A stretch of DNA of 32,600 nt, taken from positions 4,186 to 36,785 of the forward strand of contig CADCVE010000048.1 of the NCBI GenBank assembly GCA_902806065.1. Reading direction: 5' to 3'. This DNA comes from an uncultured Rubrobacteraceae bacterium. Lineage in GTDB: Bacteria > Actinomycetota > Rubrobacteria > Rubrobacterales > Rubrobacteraceae. Made by a program: the position numbers and the translations under genes. Positions 7,127 through 15,337 of the stretch are shown here, piece after piece. How positions within the stretch are numbered: the stretch's first letter is position 1; every line of letters starts with the position of its first letter. Under the pieces are notes generated by a model, which was not told the origin of the DNA, did not search any database, and worked only from the letters and a program-made list of their open reading frames with translations.

Positions 7127-8164
7127 ATGCCAGTTGCGGTAGGCATTGGCCTGACAAATGAATGCAATCTGGCCTGTCCGCACTGCTACCGGCCCACGCT
7201 GGAACGGCAACGCCTCTCCGTGCCGGAGGTCGAGACGATCCTGGACAACCTCGATGTCGGGTCGGTGAACCTCGGGGTGGGTGAGAACGGGGTACACCCA
7301 GAGTACCGTGAGATGCTGGCGCTTCTGAGAGAGCGGGAGGTGAAGACCGCGATCACCTCCAACGGCTACAGCCTTGAGATGCTCACCGACGAAGAGGTCT
7401 CTGGCTTCCACTCCGTCGAGCTCTCCTTCGACTTCCCCACTAAACAGGAGACGGACGAGTTCCGTGGCGAGGGCGCGTGGGAGATGGCGAAAGATTCCCT
7501 GCGGCGGTGCCAGTCTCTAGGCATTCCTACTTCCGTGGCGGCGGTGATGATGAGTACTAACTACACTCGGATGGGAGAGGTAGCGCGCTTCGCGGCGTCT
7601 CTAGGCTGCGACCTGCGCGTCAACGTGTACCAGCCGGTGATGGGCGAGGAGTTTACCCTCTCCTACGAGCAGTTCTGGCAGGGGTTCGCCAACCTCTTCG
7701 CGGCCGGTCCGGTGGTCGTGTGCAGTGAGCCGCTGGTAAACGCGATCATGGGCCTCGAAACAACGCGCGGTAACCCGTGCGGCCAACGCAGCATCCGGGC
7801 GCTGCCCGCCGGCACCATAACCCCCTGCCCGTACTGGCCGACCGCCGCCGCGCGCATCCCGCACCTCGCCGATACAGAGCACAGCGTCTGGGACCGGCGC
7901 GAGTTCGAGAAGTCCCGGCACGTCCCGCAAGCGTGCAAGCCGTGCCGCTTCGTCGAGAGCTGCGCGGGTGGCTGCGCGAGCCGCAGGGCCTTGCGCGACC
8001 GCCTGGATGAGCCGGACGAGTATTGCCCGGTGGTGCACGGCGAAGACGAAGTCCGGCGTATACAGGAGATGCTCCGCTACACCCTGAGCAACCCCGAGGA
8101 CGTACCGAAGGCAGGCAACGCCTGCACGACGGTGATCAAGACCGCCGGTCCTTTACTAGCGTGA
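7127..8164 (+). CDS. Radical SAM protein with SPASM domain
   Basis: This 345-residue protein starts at ATG 7127 behind GGGAG. The CxxxCxxC motif that binds the radical-SAM 4Fe-4S cluster is C13, C17 and C20. A complete SPASM set follows: C218 and C234 in the C-x10-G-x4-C spacing, then C270, C273, C279 and C283 (Cx2Cx5Cx3C), then C300. The enzyme should therefore carry auxiliary clusters, as in peptide-modifying maturases and related enzymes. GVGENGVHPEY replaces the usual GGEP motif region. The tail after the SPASM domain ends NACTTVIKTAGPLLA and adds an eighth non-radical-SAM Cys at 333. No precursor peptide gene was found beside it. The neighbour is a convergent Crp/Fnr regulator. Substrate unknown. 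Confidence 0.88.
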   Translation: MPVAVGIGLTNECNLACPHCYRPTLERQRLSVPEVETILDNLDVGSVNLGVGENGVHPEYREMLALLREREVKTAITSNGYSLEMLTDEEVSGFHSVELSFDFPTKQETDEFRGEGAWEMAKDSLRRCQSLGIPTSVAAVMMSTNYTRMGEVARFAASLGCDLRVNVYQPVMGEEFTLSYEQFWQGFANLFAAGPVVVCSEPLVNAIMGLETTRGNPCGQRSIRALPAGTITPCPYWPTAAARIPHLADTEHSVWDRREFEKSRHVPQACKPCRFVESCAGGCASRRALRDRLDEPDEYCPVVHGEDEVRRIQEMLRYTLSNPEDVPKAGNACTTVIKTAGPLLA

Positions 8165-8192
8165 GTCTGGGTCGGTCCTTTTTACGAGTGTA

Positions 8193-8213
8193 GAGTAGAG
8201 CTAGACTCTACTC
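8193..8213. terminator. Hairpin between convergent radical SAM and crp genes
   Basis: GAGTAGAG-CTAGA-CTCTACTC is a perfect 8-bp inverted repeat placed 29 bases after the radical SAM stop and overlapping the crp stop codon. It is well sited as a bidirectional barrier between convergent genes, but neither side has a long T-run, so efficiency is doubtful. Confidence 0.45.
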
Positions 8214-8904
8214 ACCCGGCAGCCCGTTCCAGGGCCTGGGTATCCTTGAGGTAGATGTACCTGTTTCTCAGCTCCACGGCCCCGGCTTTCTGAAGTTTGG
8301 TGAAGGCCCTGGTGACGGTTTCGCGGCTGGAGCCGATCATCGTCGCCAGTTGCCGGTGGGTATAGTGGATGGGTATACGAGGACCCTCGGGAGTCATAAT
8401 GCCCTCGCCTGCGGCTAGCTGGAGGATGAGGCTCGCCAGGCGCGCGGGGACGTTCTTGAGGGTGACGTCCTCCAGACGGGTCTCGCACGAGCGCAGTCGC
8501 TCGCTGAGGACGCGGATCATCCTCATACCCACCTCGGGGTTCCCCCGCACGATACGCTCCAGGTCCGTGTTCTTCAGGATGCAGATGTCGGACGGCTCCA
8601 TAGCTTCCGCGTACCCCTTCCGCATCCTTTGGGCCGTGAGCGCCATCTCACCGAACATCGTCCCTGCCTCCACCACGGCGAGCGTGAACTCCCAACCGTC
8701 GGGAGCTATCTTGTAAATCCTTACCCGACCCTTCTTGAGCATGAAGAGCGCCTCGCTCCGGTCCTCCGGGGTGTAGAAGATCCTGCCCTGCTCGATATGG
8801 GTGTCCGGAACGCGCCGGCTGAACTCCTTCAACTCGTCGTCCGAAAGAGGCTCCAGGACGTCCACCAGGGAAAGGAGCCGTATCTTTTCCTCAGGTAGCA
8901 ACAC
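8212..8904 (-). CDS. Crp/Fnr family transcriptional regulator
   Basis: The 230-residue protein starts at GTG 8904 behind GAGGAGACGG. Residues 15-135 are a cyclic-nucleotide-binding beta-barrel, with GRIFYTPEDRSEALFMLKKG and AGTMFGEMAL (a phosphate-binding-cassette-like segment). A long dimer helix follows, then a Crp-type winged helix at about 150-225, with YTHRQLATMIGSSRETVTRA as the helix-turn-helix. There is no Cys cluster of the oxygen-sensing FNR kind, so a small-molecule ligand is more likely; which one is unknown. The recognition helix SSRETVTR is the standard one for GTGA/TCAC half-sites, and such a site lies 46 bases upstream, between this gene and the divergent DUF417 gene. Confidence 0.88.
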   Translation of the reverse strand: MLLPEEKIRLLSLVDVLEPLSDDELKEFSRRVPDTHIEQGRIFYTPEDRSEALFMLKKGRVRIYKIAPDGWEFTLAVVEAGTMFGEMALTAQRMRKGYAEAMEPSDICILKNTDLERIVRGNPEVGMRMIRVLSERLRSCETRLEDVTLKNVPARLASLILQLAAGEGIMTPEGPRIPIHYTHRQLATMIGSSRETVTRAFTKLQKAGAVELRNRYIYLKDTQALERAAG

Positions 8905-8949
8905 TCGAACTTCCGTCTCCTCTCAAGCCTCCAACCGCTACGTATCACA

Positions 8950-8963
8950 GTGACATACGTCAC
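8950..8963. promoter_or_regulatory. Crp-type operator between crp and the DUF417 gene
   Basis: GTGACATACGTCAC fits GTGA-N6-TCAC exactly, the spacing used by Crp/Fnr proteins with the SSRETVTR recognition helix seen in the adjacent regulator. It lies 46 bases from the crp start and 57 from the DUF417 start, so it could serve autoregulation, control of the divergent gene, or both. Confidence 0.6.
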
Positions 8964-9019
8964 CGAAGCTTACCAGCCATTCCCCCATAATGTTACGAAA
9001 GCAACGAGGGAGGCGTGGT

Positions 9020-9520
9020 ATGAACATGAGAAACGTCGCGGTGAGGCTAGAGGGGAGCGAGTCAGAACGGAGGCTCGAGGCCGTGGGCAGGGGCGTCCTT
9101 CGCTACGGGCTAGCGGGAACCCTGTTGTTGGTCGGGGGGCTGAAGTTCGCCGAATACGAGGCCGAGAATATACAACCTATGGTTTCCACGAGTCCGCTCT
9201 TTTCGTGGATCCACAGGAGGATGGGCTTGCGCAAGACCGCGAGGTTCATAGGGATCACGGAGATAGTGATGGGCACCCTGATCGCCGCAAGACCGCTTTC
9301 GCCGAGAGCCTCGGCGCTAGGTAGCCTTGGGGCCACCGTGATGTTTCTCACCACCCTCAGTTTCCTCCGTACGATGCCGGGGGTTTTACAGGAAGACCAC
9401 GGGTTTCCGGCGCTCTCCCTGGAGGGGCAGTTCCTGGCCAAAGATGGCGTGCTGCTCGGGGCGGCAATCCTGATCGCTGGCGAATCGCTCCGGGCCGCTC
9501 AAGGCCAGCACTCACGCTGA
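9020..9520 (+). CDS. DUF417 (YkgB/RclC-like) membrane protein
   Basis: This 166-residue inner-membrane protein has four predicted membrane segments: YGLAGTLLLVGGLKF, a middle pair around GITEIVMGTLIAA and TVMFLTTLSFL, and VLLGAAILIAGE at the end. LKFAEYEAENIQPMVSTSPLFSW is the DUF417 hallmark, and GFPALSLEGQFLAKD is also shared with that family. One member, E. coli RclC, belongs to a reactive-chlorine resistance operon; the molecular activity is not known. I start at ATG 9020 because GGGAGG lies 6 bases upstream; an in-frame start at 8990 has no ribosome site. The gene is divergent from crp with a Crp-type palindrome between them, so it is a likely target of that regulator. Confidence 0.82.
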   Translation: MNMRNVAVRLEGSESERRLEAVGRGVLRYGLAGTLLLVGGLKFAEYEAENIQPMVSTSPLFSWIHRRMGLRKTARFIGITEIVMGTLIAARPLSPRASALGSLGATVMFLTTLSFLRTMPGVLQEDHGFPALSLEGQFLAKDGVLLGAAILIAGESLRAAQGQHSR

Positions 9521-9544
9521 GGCTTGCCACAGCCGTTGGCCGGG

Positions 9545-9739
9545 ATGTCCCGAGGCGAGATACAAGCGTACCTTCGCGAACAGTTGGCGCACCTTGCCCA
9601 ATCTTCACAATCCGTCGGCGCAGAGTGTCTAGCTGCACTCCTCGGGAACTTCGCCCGGGCACTGAAGGAGCCCCCATCCCTCCCGGAGACTGACCGGTTC
9701 GAAGGAAATTCGGCACCCATCACCGCTTTCGCTCGCTGA
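9545..9739 (+). CDS. Possible small hypothetical protein
   Basis: A 64-codon frame starts at ATG 9545, 24 bases after the DUF417 gene. An in-frame TTG at 9524 would add 7 residues. The first 45 residues are strongly helix-forming (GEIQAYLREQLAHLAQ then LAALLGNFARALKEP), which looks more like a protein than chance. There is no good ribosome site and no family I recognise. It may be a real small gene at the end of the DUF417 transcript or a chance frame. Confidence 0.3.
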   Translation: MSRGEIQAYLREQLAHLAQSSQSVGAECLAALLGNFARALKEPPSLPETDRFEGNSAPITAFAR

Positions 9740-9791
9740 AGAACATGGTTGGCTACTGCAAAGCCCTATCTCCGCTGATCCTCCCCGGTGC

Positions 9792-11186
9792 CTACGTAGA
9801 TTCTTCTGTTTTCGTCTGCGATACGGCCAGCCAGTCGAGGACGACGGCGGCGGTCCAGGATTGGTTGTCGGAGCCGAGTAGCTCGCCGGTGAAGGGCTCG
9901 AAGTACTCTCCGAAACCCTCGCTTGCGATCTGCTCCAGCGAAGCTCTCCGCAGACGCTCGGCTCTCTCTTGTTCACCGGCCCGGACCAGCGACGACCACA
10001 ACAGCCAGTTGAAGACCGGCCAGACGGGACCTCGCCAGTACCTCTTCGGATCAAACTCGGGGTCTTCGGGGCTGGTGCTCGGTGGCAGCGGCCAACGTAG
10101 CCCCGGCTCCCCGAGGAATGCAGTCGATTCGAGGACTTCGAGGAGGGATCCGAGATGATCTGGGTTCCTGATGCCCGCTATGATTGGTGCGAAGCCACCC
10201 ACGGTGCGAGCCGGCAGCGGCGCGGCGGCCCACAGATCGTAGTCCAGGCAGAGCCTCAGCTCGGGGTCCCAGCACTGCTCCAACCCTTGCAGGCCACGCT
10301 CGATCCACTCCTGGATCGTCGAACGTTCCTCGTTTGGCGCATCGACCACTTCGGCGATTTCCAGCAGCGCTTCGTTAGACCTCACCAGGATCGCGCTAAA
10401 GAGGACGTCCTTCACTAGAAACGGATGTGATTCGTAGATGGCGGCCTCGTTGCAACCGACGCTCTTTATCAGATCGACGAGCCAGATGTAGCGATAGTAC
10501 TTCTCCTCGGTGGGTCTTTCGGAGGGATCCGTGTCCTTGAGGTCGGGGCGGGGGTGGGACGGCTGGTCGCCGAGCGTGCATCTCTCCAGGGCAGCGTTCC
10601 AGCGCGGGGAGTTGTCGGTCCCGCTCTCCCAGGGGTGGTAGATGGTAACCAGCCCGGACTCCTCCGGGTCCCGGGTGGTCGCGAGGTACCGGTGCCAAGC
10701 GAACAGCTTGGGATAGAGCGTTTCAAGGAAGCCGTGCGCGTCCGTGAGTATGTCCTCGCCTCGATTCCCGGCGACTTCCCAGATGTGCCAGGCGGCCATG
10801 GCATGGACCGGCGGTTGGCATAGGCCGCTCGTGGGGGCCGGTGTGGGTGGGGCATCGGGAGAGTCCGGCGCCACTGTGGCCCAGTGCTCCGGGCCCGGGA
10901 AGTAGCTATCCGGTGGCGCCTCCATGTTGAAAACGATGTGAGGAACCTTGCCGGTGGCCCACTGGTGATCAAAGAGCGTAACTAGCTCCCGAGCAGCGCG
11001 GTGAGTGTCAAGGTGGGCCAGGCCGATGGCGATGAAGGCACTGTCCCAGCTCCACTGGTGAGGGTAGAGTCCCGGAGATGCCTTGGTCCAACCTCCCATA
11101 TCGTTCTCGTGCAGTATCTCCTCCGCCCGTGAAGCCAACTCCTTGGGTTCCTCGAAGGCTCCCCCTGGATAGAGTTTCTCTCTCAT
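9792..11186 (-). CDS. GH63 glycoside hydrolase, probable mannosylglycerate hydrolase
   Basis: This 464-residue soluble protein has an (alpha/alpha)6-barrel glycosidase pattern. LYPHQWSWDSAFIAIGLAH near residues 40-58 places D48 close to the catalytic acid of characterised mannosylglycerate hydrolases (Asp43 in the Thermus enzyme). YHPWESGTDNSPRWNAAL and YWRGPVWPVFNWLL are substrate-site blocks of this GH63 subgroup, and the late GFGEYFEPFTGE probably carries a catalytic base. Such enzymes split mannosylglycerate or glucosylglycerate, the compatible solutes of thermophilic and desiccation-tolerant bacteria including Rubrobacter, to recover sugar and glycerate. There is no signal peptide, so it acts in the cytosol. 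Start ATG 11186. It stands alone, with no synthase gene beside it. The exact substrate cannot be fixed from sequence. Confidence 0.75.
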   Translation of the reverse strand: MREKLYPGGAFEEPKELASRAEEILHENDMGGWTKASPGLYPHQWSWDSAFIAIGLAHLDTHRAARELVTLFDHQWATGKVPHIVFNMEAPPDSYFPGPEHWATVAPDSPDAPPTPAPTSGLCQPPVHAMAAWHIWEVAGNRGEDILTDAHGFLETLYPKLFAWHRYLATTRDPEESGLVTIYHPWESGTDNSPRWNAALERCTLGDQPSHPRPDLKDTDPSERPTEEKYYRYIWLVDLIKSVGCNEAAIYESHPFLVKDVLFSAILVRSNEALLEIAEVVDAPNEERSTIQEWIERGLQGLEQCWDPELRLCLDYDLWAAAPLPARTVGGFAPIIAGIRNPDHLGSLLEVLESTAFLGEPGLRWPLPPSTSPEDPEFDPKRYWRGPVWPVFNWLLWSSLVRAGEQERAERLRRASLEQIASEGFGEYFEPFTGELLGSDNQSWTAAVVLDWLAVSQTKTEEST

Positions 11187-11557
11187 GTCGTTCCCATCCC
11201 TTCTTACAGCTTCGAGGCCAGAAAGACCCGCTCCAACCGGTCCCGTCCGTTCGACACCCTTTCGAGGCTACCGTGGCAGCCCCAACTCCCCTAGCTTTTC
11301 CCCAACAGATCTTTTCGCTTCTCTATTCTGCGCAACGGTTATTAAGAGACTCTTGCGAATTCCTTACAAGATAGAGAAGTTGCTTTCGCATGCAAACTCC
11401 AACCATGCGTGTCCTCCGCTTCACGCTGCGCTGCGCATAGCCGCCCACGCGTCCCGGTCAGGTTGTAAGAATATTGTAAGCGAAACGCAAGCTCTATGTA
11501 ATGTTTTAGACTAATGCTAGGTGAGGACATCTTTTATGTGTGGGAGGCTGGAACGTA
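11187..11557. other. 371-base gene-free region between divergent genes
   Basis: This stretch separates the GH63 gene and the NDH-2 gene, which are divergent, so it should hold both promoters. It has an AT-richer core (about 11320-11520) unlike the flanks. Features seen are a CTTACAA at 11363 and two TTGTAAG copies at 11463 and 11474. No open frame with a ribosome site and no RNA-like fold was recognised. Confidence 0.5.
11463..11480 (+). promoter_or_regulatory. Tandem TTGTAAG repeats, 11-bp period, upstream of NDH-2
   Basis: TTGTAAG occurs at 11463-11469 and 11474-11480, one helical turn apart, in the AT-rich promoter region of the NDH-2 gene. Direct repeats with an 11-bp step are the style of OmpR/PhoB-type response-regulator sites. 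An inverted copy lies at 11363-11369. The regulator is not known. Confidence 0.35.
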
Positions 11558-13234
11558 GTGGTTAGATATATGCGGCGCGCGGTGATTGGGCTGCTGGCCG
11601 GGAGCGCGAGTAGTGTGGTGCTGTCGGCGACGCTTGGGAGCGCCGTTCTGGGTACGCTTCTCGGGGCTCTCGTAGGGATCGGGTATGCTCTAGCCTTTCG
11701 TCCGGGGCCGGGCGCGTACGTTGATAGCGGTATGACGGCGGCGGCGTTGGGTGTGCCGCTGTGGGCGGGGATCAGCGTGATTGCGCTGCCGCTGTTGTCG
11801 GGCGAGCCGCCACAGTGGACGGTCGAGGGGATGCGGGAGCTATTTCCGGGGCTGGTGGGGTGGGTCCTGTATGGTGCGACTCTAGGGTTAGTGTCACAGG
11901 CGTTGATAGACTTGGCCCGCCGGTGGCTGGGGCCGGAGGATACACCGTCGAGACCCGAACGCCGGATCGAGACGCGCGTCGTGATCCTGGGTGGTGGCTT
12001 CGCGGGCGTGGCGACCGCGAAACGTCTCGAGAAGAAGTTCGGTCCCGACCCATCGGTGGAACTCACGCTGGTGAGCGACACCAATGCACTCTTGTTCACG
12101 CCGATGCTTCCGGAGGTGGCCGCGAGCAGCCTGGAGCCAACGCACATTAGCAGCCCGCTTCGCACGAGTCTGCACCGTACCGTCGTCATCCGCGGGCGGG
12201 TAGGCGAGATCGACGTGAAGAAACGCAGAGTCGTGCTTCAGGCGGACGCTGGCTCACACGAGGGCGACGAGTTACCGTATGACCATCTCGTTCTGGCCGT
12301 GGGCTCCGTGTCTAACTATCTGGGGATGGAGGCACTCCAGGAGGAGGCGTTCGACTTCAAGACGCTCGGCGACGCTATCCGCATCCGCAACCACGTCATC
12401 GACACCTTCGAACGCGCCGACCGCGAACCGGACCCGGAGACCCGCCAGGCTCTGCTGACCTTCGTGGTGGCGGGCGGCGGGTTCGCGGGCACGGAGATGG
12501 CCGGCGGGCTGAACGACTTCGTGCGCGGCATGCTAGCGTTCTACCCCAACGTCCCGCCCGGAGAGCTGCGGGTCGTGGTGCTACATTCACGGGATCGCAT
12601 CCTGCCGGAGTTAAGCGAATCTTTGGCTGCTTACGCCCTGGAGCGCATGAAGGAGCGGGGCGTGACGTTCGAGCTAGAGACCCGCGTGGCTGATGCGCGA
12701 CGGGGCGTGGTCGTGCTGGATTCCGGCGAGGAGATCCGTACCGAGACTCTGATCTGGACGGCCGGGACGACGCCTAATCCGCTGCTGAAGGATCTACCGG
12801 CCGAGCGCGACAAGCGCGGCGCGGTGGTGGTCGACGATAACCTGGCCGTGCCGGGTTGCGAGGGTCTGTGGGCGGCGGGGGACTGCGCCGCCGTGACGGA
12901 CATAAAGACCGGCGAGCCCTGCCCGCCCACGGCCCAGTTCGCGCTGCGTGAGGCTTACGCGCTGGCGGACAACATTCATGCTGCCGCGCGCGGACTCCCA
13001 CTCAAGCCTTTCCACTTCGGCGGGCTGGGGACGTTGTGCGTCGTGGGCCACCAGACCGCGTGCGCCGAGATCAAGGGCGTGCGCTTCTCGGGGCTTGTGG
13101 CGTGGATGATGTGGCGTGCCGTCTACCTGTCTAAGTTGCCGGGGCTGGAGCGCAAGGTGCGCGTGTTCGTGGACTGGAACATAGAGCTGTTCTTCCCCCG
13201 CGATATCGTGCAGACGATCGAGCTAGACAAATGA
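11558..13234 (+). CDS. Type II NADH dehydrogenase with N-terminal membrane domain
   Basis: From about residue 138 this is a two-dinucleotide-fold flavoprotein of the NDH-2 type. The FAD fold is [17 protein letters not shown] (about 141-157), the NADH fold [17 protein letters not shown], and the second FAD motif [25 protein letters not shown] and the C-terminal [14 protein letters not shown] amphipathic region also match. NDH-2 passes electrons from NADH to quinone without pumping protons. The first roughly 120 residues are unusual: three or four hydrophobic segments ending [20 protein letters not shown] and [13 protein letters not shown], closely resembling the repeat unit of the next gene. 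I chose GTG 11558 because GGGAGG lies 10 bases before it; an in-frame GTG at 11540 is the alternative. The stop overlaps the next ATG by 4 bases (ATGA). Confidence 0.88.
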   Translation: MVRYMRRAVIGLLAGSASSVVLSATLGSAVLGTLLGALVGIGYALAFRPGPGAYVDSGMTAAALGVPLWAGISVIALPLLSGEPPQWTVEGMRELFPGLVGWVLYGATLGLVSQALIDLARRWLGPEDTPSRPERRIETRVVILGGGFAGVATAKRLEKKFGPDPSVELTLVSDTNALLFTPMLPEVAASSLEPTHISSPLRTSLHRTVVIRGRVGEIDVKKRRVVLQADAGSHEGDELPYDHLVLAVGSVSNYLGMEALQEEAFDFKTLGDAIRIRNHVIDTFERADREPDPETRQALLTFVVAGGGFAGTEMAGGLNDFVRGMLAFYPNVPPGELRVVVLHSRDRILPELSESLAAYALERMKERGVTFELETRVADARRGVVVLDSGEEIRTETLIWTAGTTPNPLLKDLPAERDKRGAVVVDDNLAVPGCEGLWAAGDCAAVTDIKTGEPCPPTAQFALREAYALADNIHAAARGLPLKPFHFGGLGTLCVVGHQTACAEIKGVRFSGLVAWMMWRAVYLSKLPGLERKVRVFVDWNIELFFPRDIVQTIELDK

Positions 13235-14655
13235 ACTCCTCGCGCACCACAGCTATGATCTCCGGTCTCGTCGCCGGTTGCCTCGGCGGAGCCGCGATCT
13301 GGTCTCTAGGACTAGCATCGTTGTTGGTCGGTCCGGTCCTCGGCGCACTTTACGGCCTGCTCTTCGCGCTGCTACTCCTGCGGCGGGCGGACGGTCCGGG
13401 CGCGGGGCTGCTCTGGGGCCTCGGCTACGCGCTCCTGCTGTGGCTGGCCGGCCCCGCGGGCCTATTCCCGTTGCTGGGCGCCATTGGCGGAGGTAGCGGA
13501 GCCCCGGTGATGGGGATGCTCGACACCGCCCGCGACCACTTCCCCGAACTCGTCGCGTACCTCCTCTGCTTCGGCCTGCCGCTAGGCTTAACGATGGGGG
13601 TCTCGGGTGGCCTTCGGCGTTCGCCTGGGCAGACTAGTTTCAGTCTGCCGCGGGCGTTGGTGGTCGGTGGGGCGGCGGGTGTCGTGGGCGGGTGGGCGTT
13701 TGGCCGGTGGATGGCGCAGGTCGATTTCTTCCCGCTCATCGCGGGGTTGGTGGGCTCCGAATCATCGACGGTAGGTATGGCGCTGCATTTTGTAATCGCG
13801 GTCTTTATCGGGGCGAGCTTCGGCGTGTTGTTCCAACGCGACGTACGCGGCTTAGGTTCGTCTCTGGGGTGGGGAATGGCCTACGGCTTTTTGTGGTGGT
13901 TTCTGGGGCCGCTTACGTTCCTGCCCATCTTGCAGGGTAGCTTGCCTGACTGGTCTTACGAGCAAGGCGGCGAGTTGTTCGGTTCGCTGGTGGGGCATGT
14001 GATCTACGGTTTGCTGCTCGGCCTGGTGTACGCGGCTCTAGACCGGCTCTGGGTGGGCTTCTTCCATAACTCAGACCCGATCAACCGCGAGGTCGAGGGC
14101 CCGGGGAAGCGCACGCTGCGCTCTCTAGGCTGGGGCGCCCTGGCGAGTCTGGCGGGCGGCCTCTTGTTTAGCCTGGTGATGGTCGCAACCGGCGTGCTGC
14201 CCGATATAGCCAACCTGGTAGGTGGCTCGTCTCCGGCTTTGGGTTTCGTGGTCCACATGGGGATCAGCACCATGATCGGCATGAGCTACGGCGTGCTGTT
14301 TGCTTATGAGGCGCCCGACGTGGGGTCCAGCGTGATCTGGGGCATGCTGTACGGGCTGGTGTGGTGGTTCGTGGGTCATTTGACGCTGTTGCCGATCCTG
14401 CTCGGCGAATCGTTTACCTGGACCACCGAAGCCGCCGGCGCCGGGCTACCGTCGCTGATCGGACACCTCATCTATGGCGCGGCGCTGGCGCTCGTGTTCC
14501 TGCTACTAGAACGCCGTCATGCCGGCTGGAACCGCCTCGACCCGCGCATCGCCGCCCGCGAAGCCCGGCGGCAACGCCCGTCTGGAACCCCCGCCCCCGC
14601 CCTATGGCTCTTCGCCCTGGTGCTCGGCGTGCTGCTGCCAATAATGCTCGCCTAG
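13231..14655 (+). CDS. Membrane protein of three tandem repeats related to the NDH-2 N-terminal domain
   Basis: This 474-residue hydrophobic protein is coupled to NDH-2 by an ATGA overlap. Three homologous units of about 120-135 residues are visible at 8-124, 141-272 and 296-428. Units two and three share [24 protein letters not shown] versus [24 protein letters not shown] (each shown from the conserved Ser), and [16 protein letters not shown] versus [16 protein letters not shown]. Unit one is more diverged and has an insertion around residue 85. Each unit has four likely membrane segments. A fourth copy forms the N-terminus of NDH-2. The C-terminal 45 residues hold an Arg-rich linker and a last membrane helix. 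No family with known function is recognised; a membrane partner or anchor for NDH-2 is inferred. Confidence 0.8.
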   Translation: MNSSRTTAMISGLVAGCLGGAAIWSLGLASLLVGPVLGALYGLLFALLLLRRADGPGAGLLWGLGYALLLWLAGPAGLFPLLGAIGGGSGAPVMGMLDTARDHFPELVAYLLCFGLPLGLTMGVSGGLRRSPGQTSFSLPRALVVGGAAGVVGGWAFGRWMAQVDFFPLIAGLVGSESSTVGMALHFVIAVFIGASFGVLFQRDVRGLGSSLGWGMAYGFLWWFLGPLTFLPILQGSLPDWSYEQGGELFGSLVGHVIYGLLLGLVYAALDRLWVGFFHNSDPINREVEGPGKRTLRSLGWGALASLAGGLLFSLVMVATGVLPDIANLVGGSSPALGFVVHMGISTMIGMSYGVLFAYEAPDVGSSVIWGMLYGLVWWFVGHLTLLPILLGESFTWTTEAAGAGLPSLIGHLIYGAALALVFLLLERRHAGWNRLDPRIAAREARRQRPSGTPAPALWLFALVLGVLLPIMLA

Positions 14656-14897
14656 CAGTGGAGCCCCTCATCCTCATATAGCGATCACCGTCTATCATTC
14701 ATGCTGTCCCGAAAATTAGATGTTTAACCATTTTTAACTGTTCATCTTCTTGTAAGCAACTGGCAAGGAACACGTAAGGTGCGTCGCATACCTTATAGAT
14801 AACGGACGAACAGCCAGGGAGGTGCGGCGCCAGGTAGCCCAATACAGGCACGAAAAAGTGGTTGGAGGAAGTCAACGGGCGAAAGAGAGGCAAGAAG

Positions 14898-15227
14898 ATG
14901 AGAAAGCTAATGGTGCTGGCCGCGATGCTGGCGATGATGTTGGTGGCCGCGTCTCCGGCTATGGCGCAGACCATCGATGGTGGCGACGAGAACAGCGTGG
15001 AACTCTCCTCCGGGGATGTCTTCTCCTTCGAGGACGAGCTTTTCTTCCTGATCTTCTTCGACGAACTCTTCGATGACTCCGACGATAGTGACTTCGAGTT
15101 CGACTCCGACGATAGTGACTTCGAGTTCGACTCCGACGATAGCGACTCCGACAACAACAACGGCGGAAATAACAACCGCGGCGACAACGACTGGGGCAAC
15201 GGGAACGGCAATGGCGGCCGTAACTAG
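14898..15227 (+). CDS. Secreted, highly acidic Asp/Ser repeat protein
   Basis: This 109-residue protein begins with a clear signal peptide (MRKLMVLAAM, a Met/Ala/Leu core, then ASPAMA before Gln24). The start is ATG 14898, with GAGGCAAGAAG before it; an in-frame GTG at 14862 would put charged residues ahead of the signal. The mature part has an ELFFLIFFDELF hydrophobic patch, then tandem DSDDSDFEF units encoded by a 27-base repeat, then an Asn/Gly-rich tail (GGNNNRGDNDWGNGNGNGG). The mature chain is extremely acidic and has no Cys. Such sequences can bind Ca2+ or coat the surface; the function here is unknown. A strong terminator follows, so it is probably monocistronic. Confidence 0.7.
   Translation: MRKLMVLAAMLAMMLVAASPAMAQTIDGGDENSVELSSGDVFSFEDELFFLIFFDELFDDSDDSDFEFDSDDSDFEFDSDDSDSDNNNGGNNNRGDNDWGNGNGNGGRN
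15075..15146 (+). repeat. 27-base in-frame tandem repeat
   Basis: Units at 15075-15101 and 15102-15128 are identical over 27 bases (GACTCCGACGATAGTGACTT then CGAGTTC). A partial third unit at 15129-15146 has one T-to-C change. Each encodes DSDDSDFEF. Perfect identity of the first two suggests recent copy-number change by slippage. Confidence 0.92.
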
Positions 15228-15281
15228 AGAGGGTTTCGGGCTCTAGCGCTTCGGGTTTTAGCCCGGAGAGGCAAAACGGCG

Positions 15282-15305
15282 GACCGGGACATTACAGTCC
15301 CGGTC
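15282..15305 (+). terminator. Rho-independent terminator after the acidic repeat gene
   Basis: GACCGGGAC-ATTACA-GTCCCGGTC is a perfect 9-bp stem with a 6-base loop, followed by TGCTTTCTTCTTTG. It lies 55 bases after the stop. A second, weaker GGGCT/AGCCC pairing lies just upstream at about 15238-15265. Confidence 0.75.
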
Positions 15306-15337
15306 TGCTTTCTTCTTTGTAGTTGTGGGAGGTTCGA

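Noticed and set aside
11506-12189. 227-residue minus-strand frame
   Set aside because: It is a shadow of the NDH-2 gene with Ser/Pro/Arg-rich composition typical of antisense GC-rich frames.
14699-15211. Long Ser-rich minus-strand frame
   Set aside because: It is the mirror of the repetitive acidic gene; the Ser/Leu/Glu runs come from the repeat read backwards, and there is no ribosome site.
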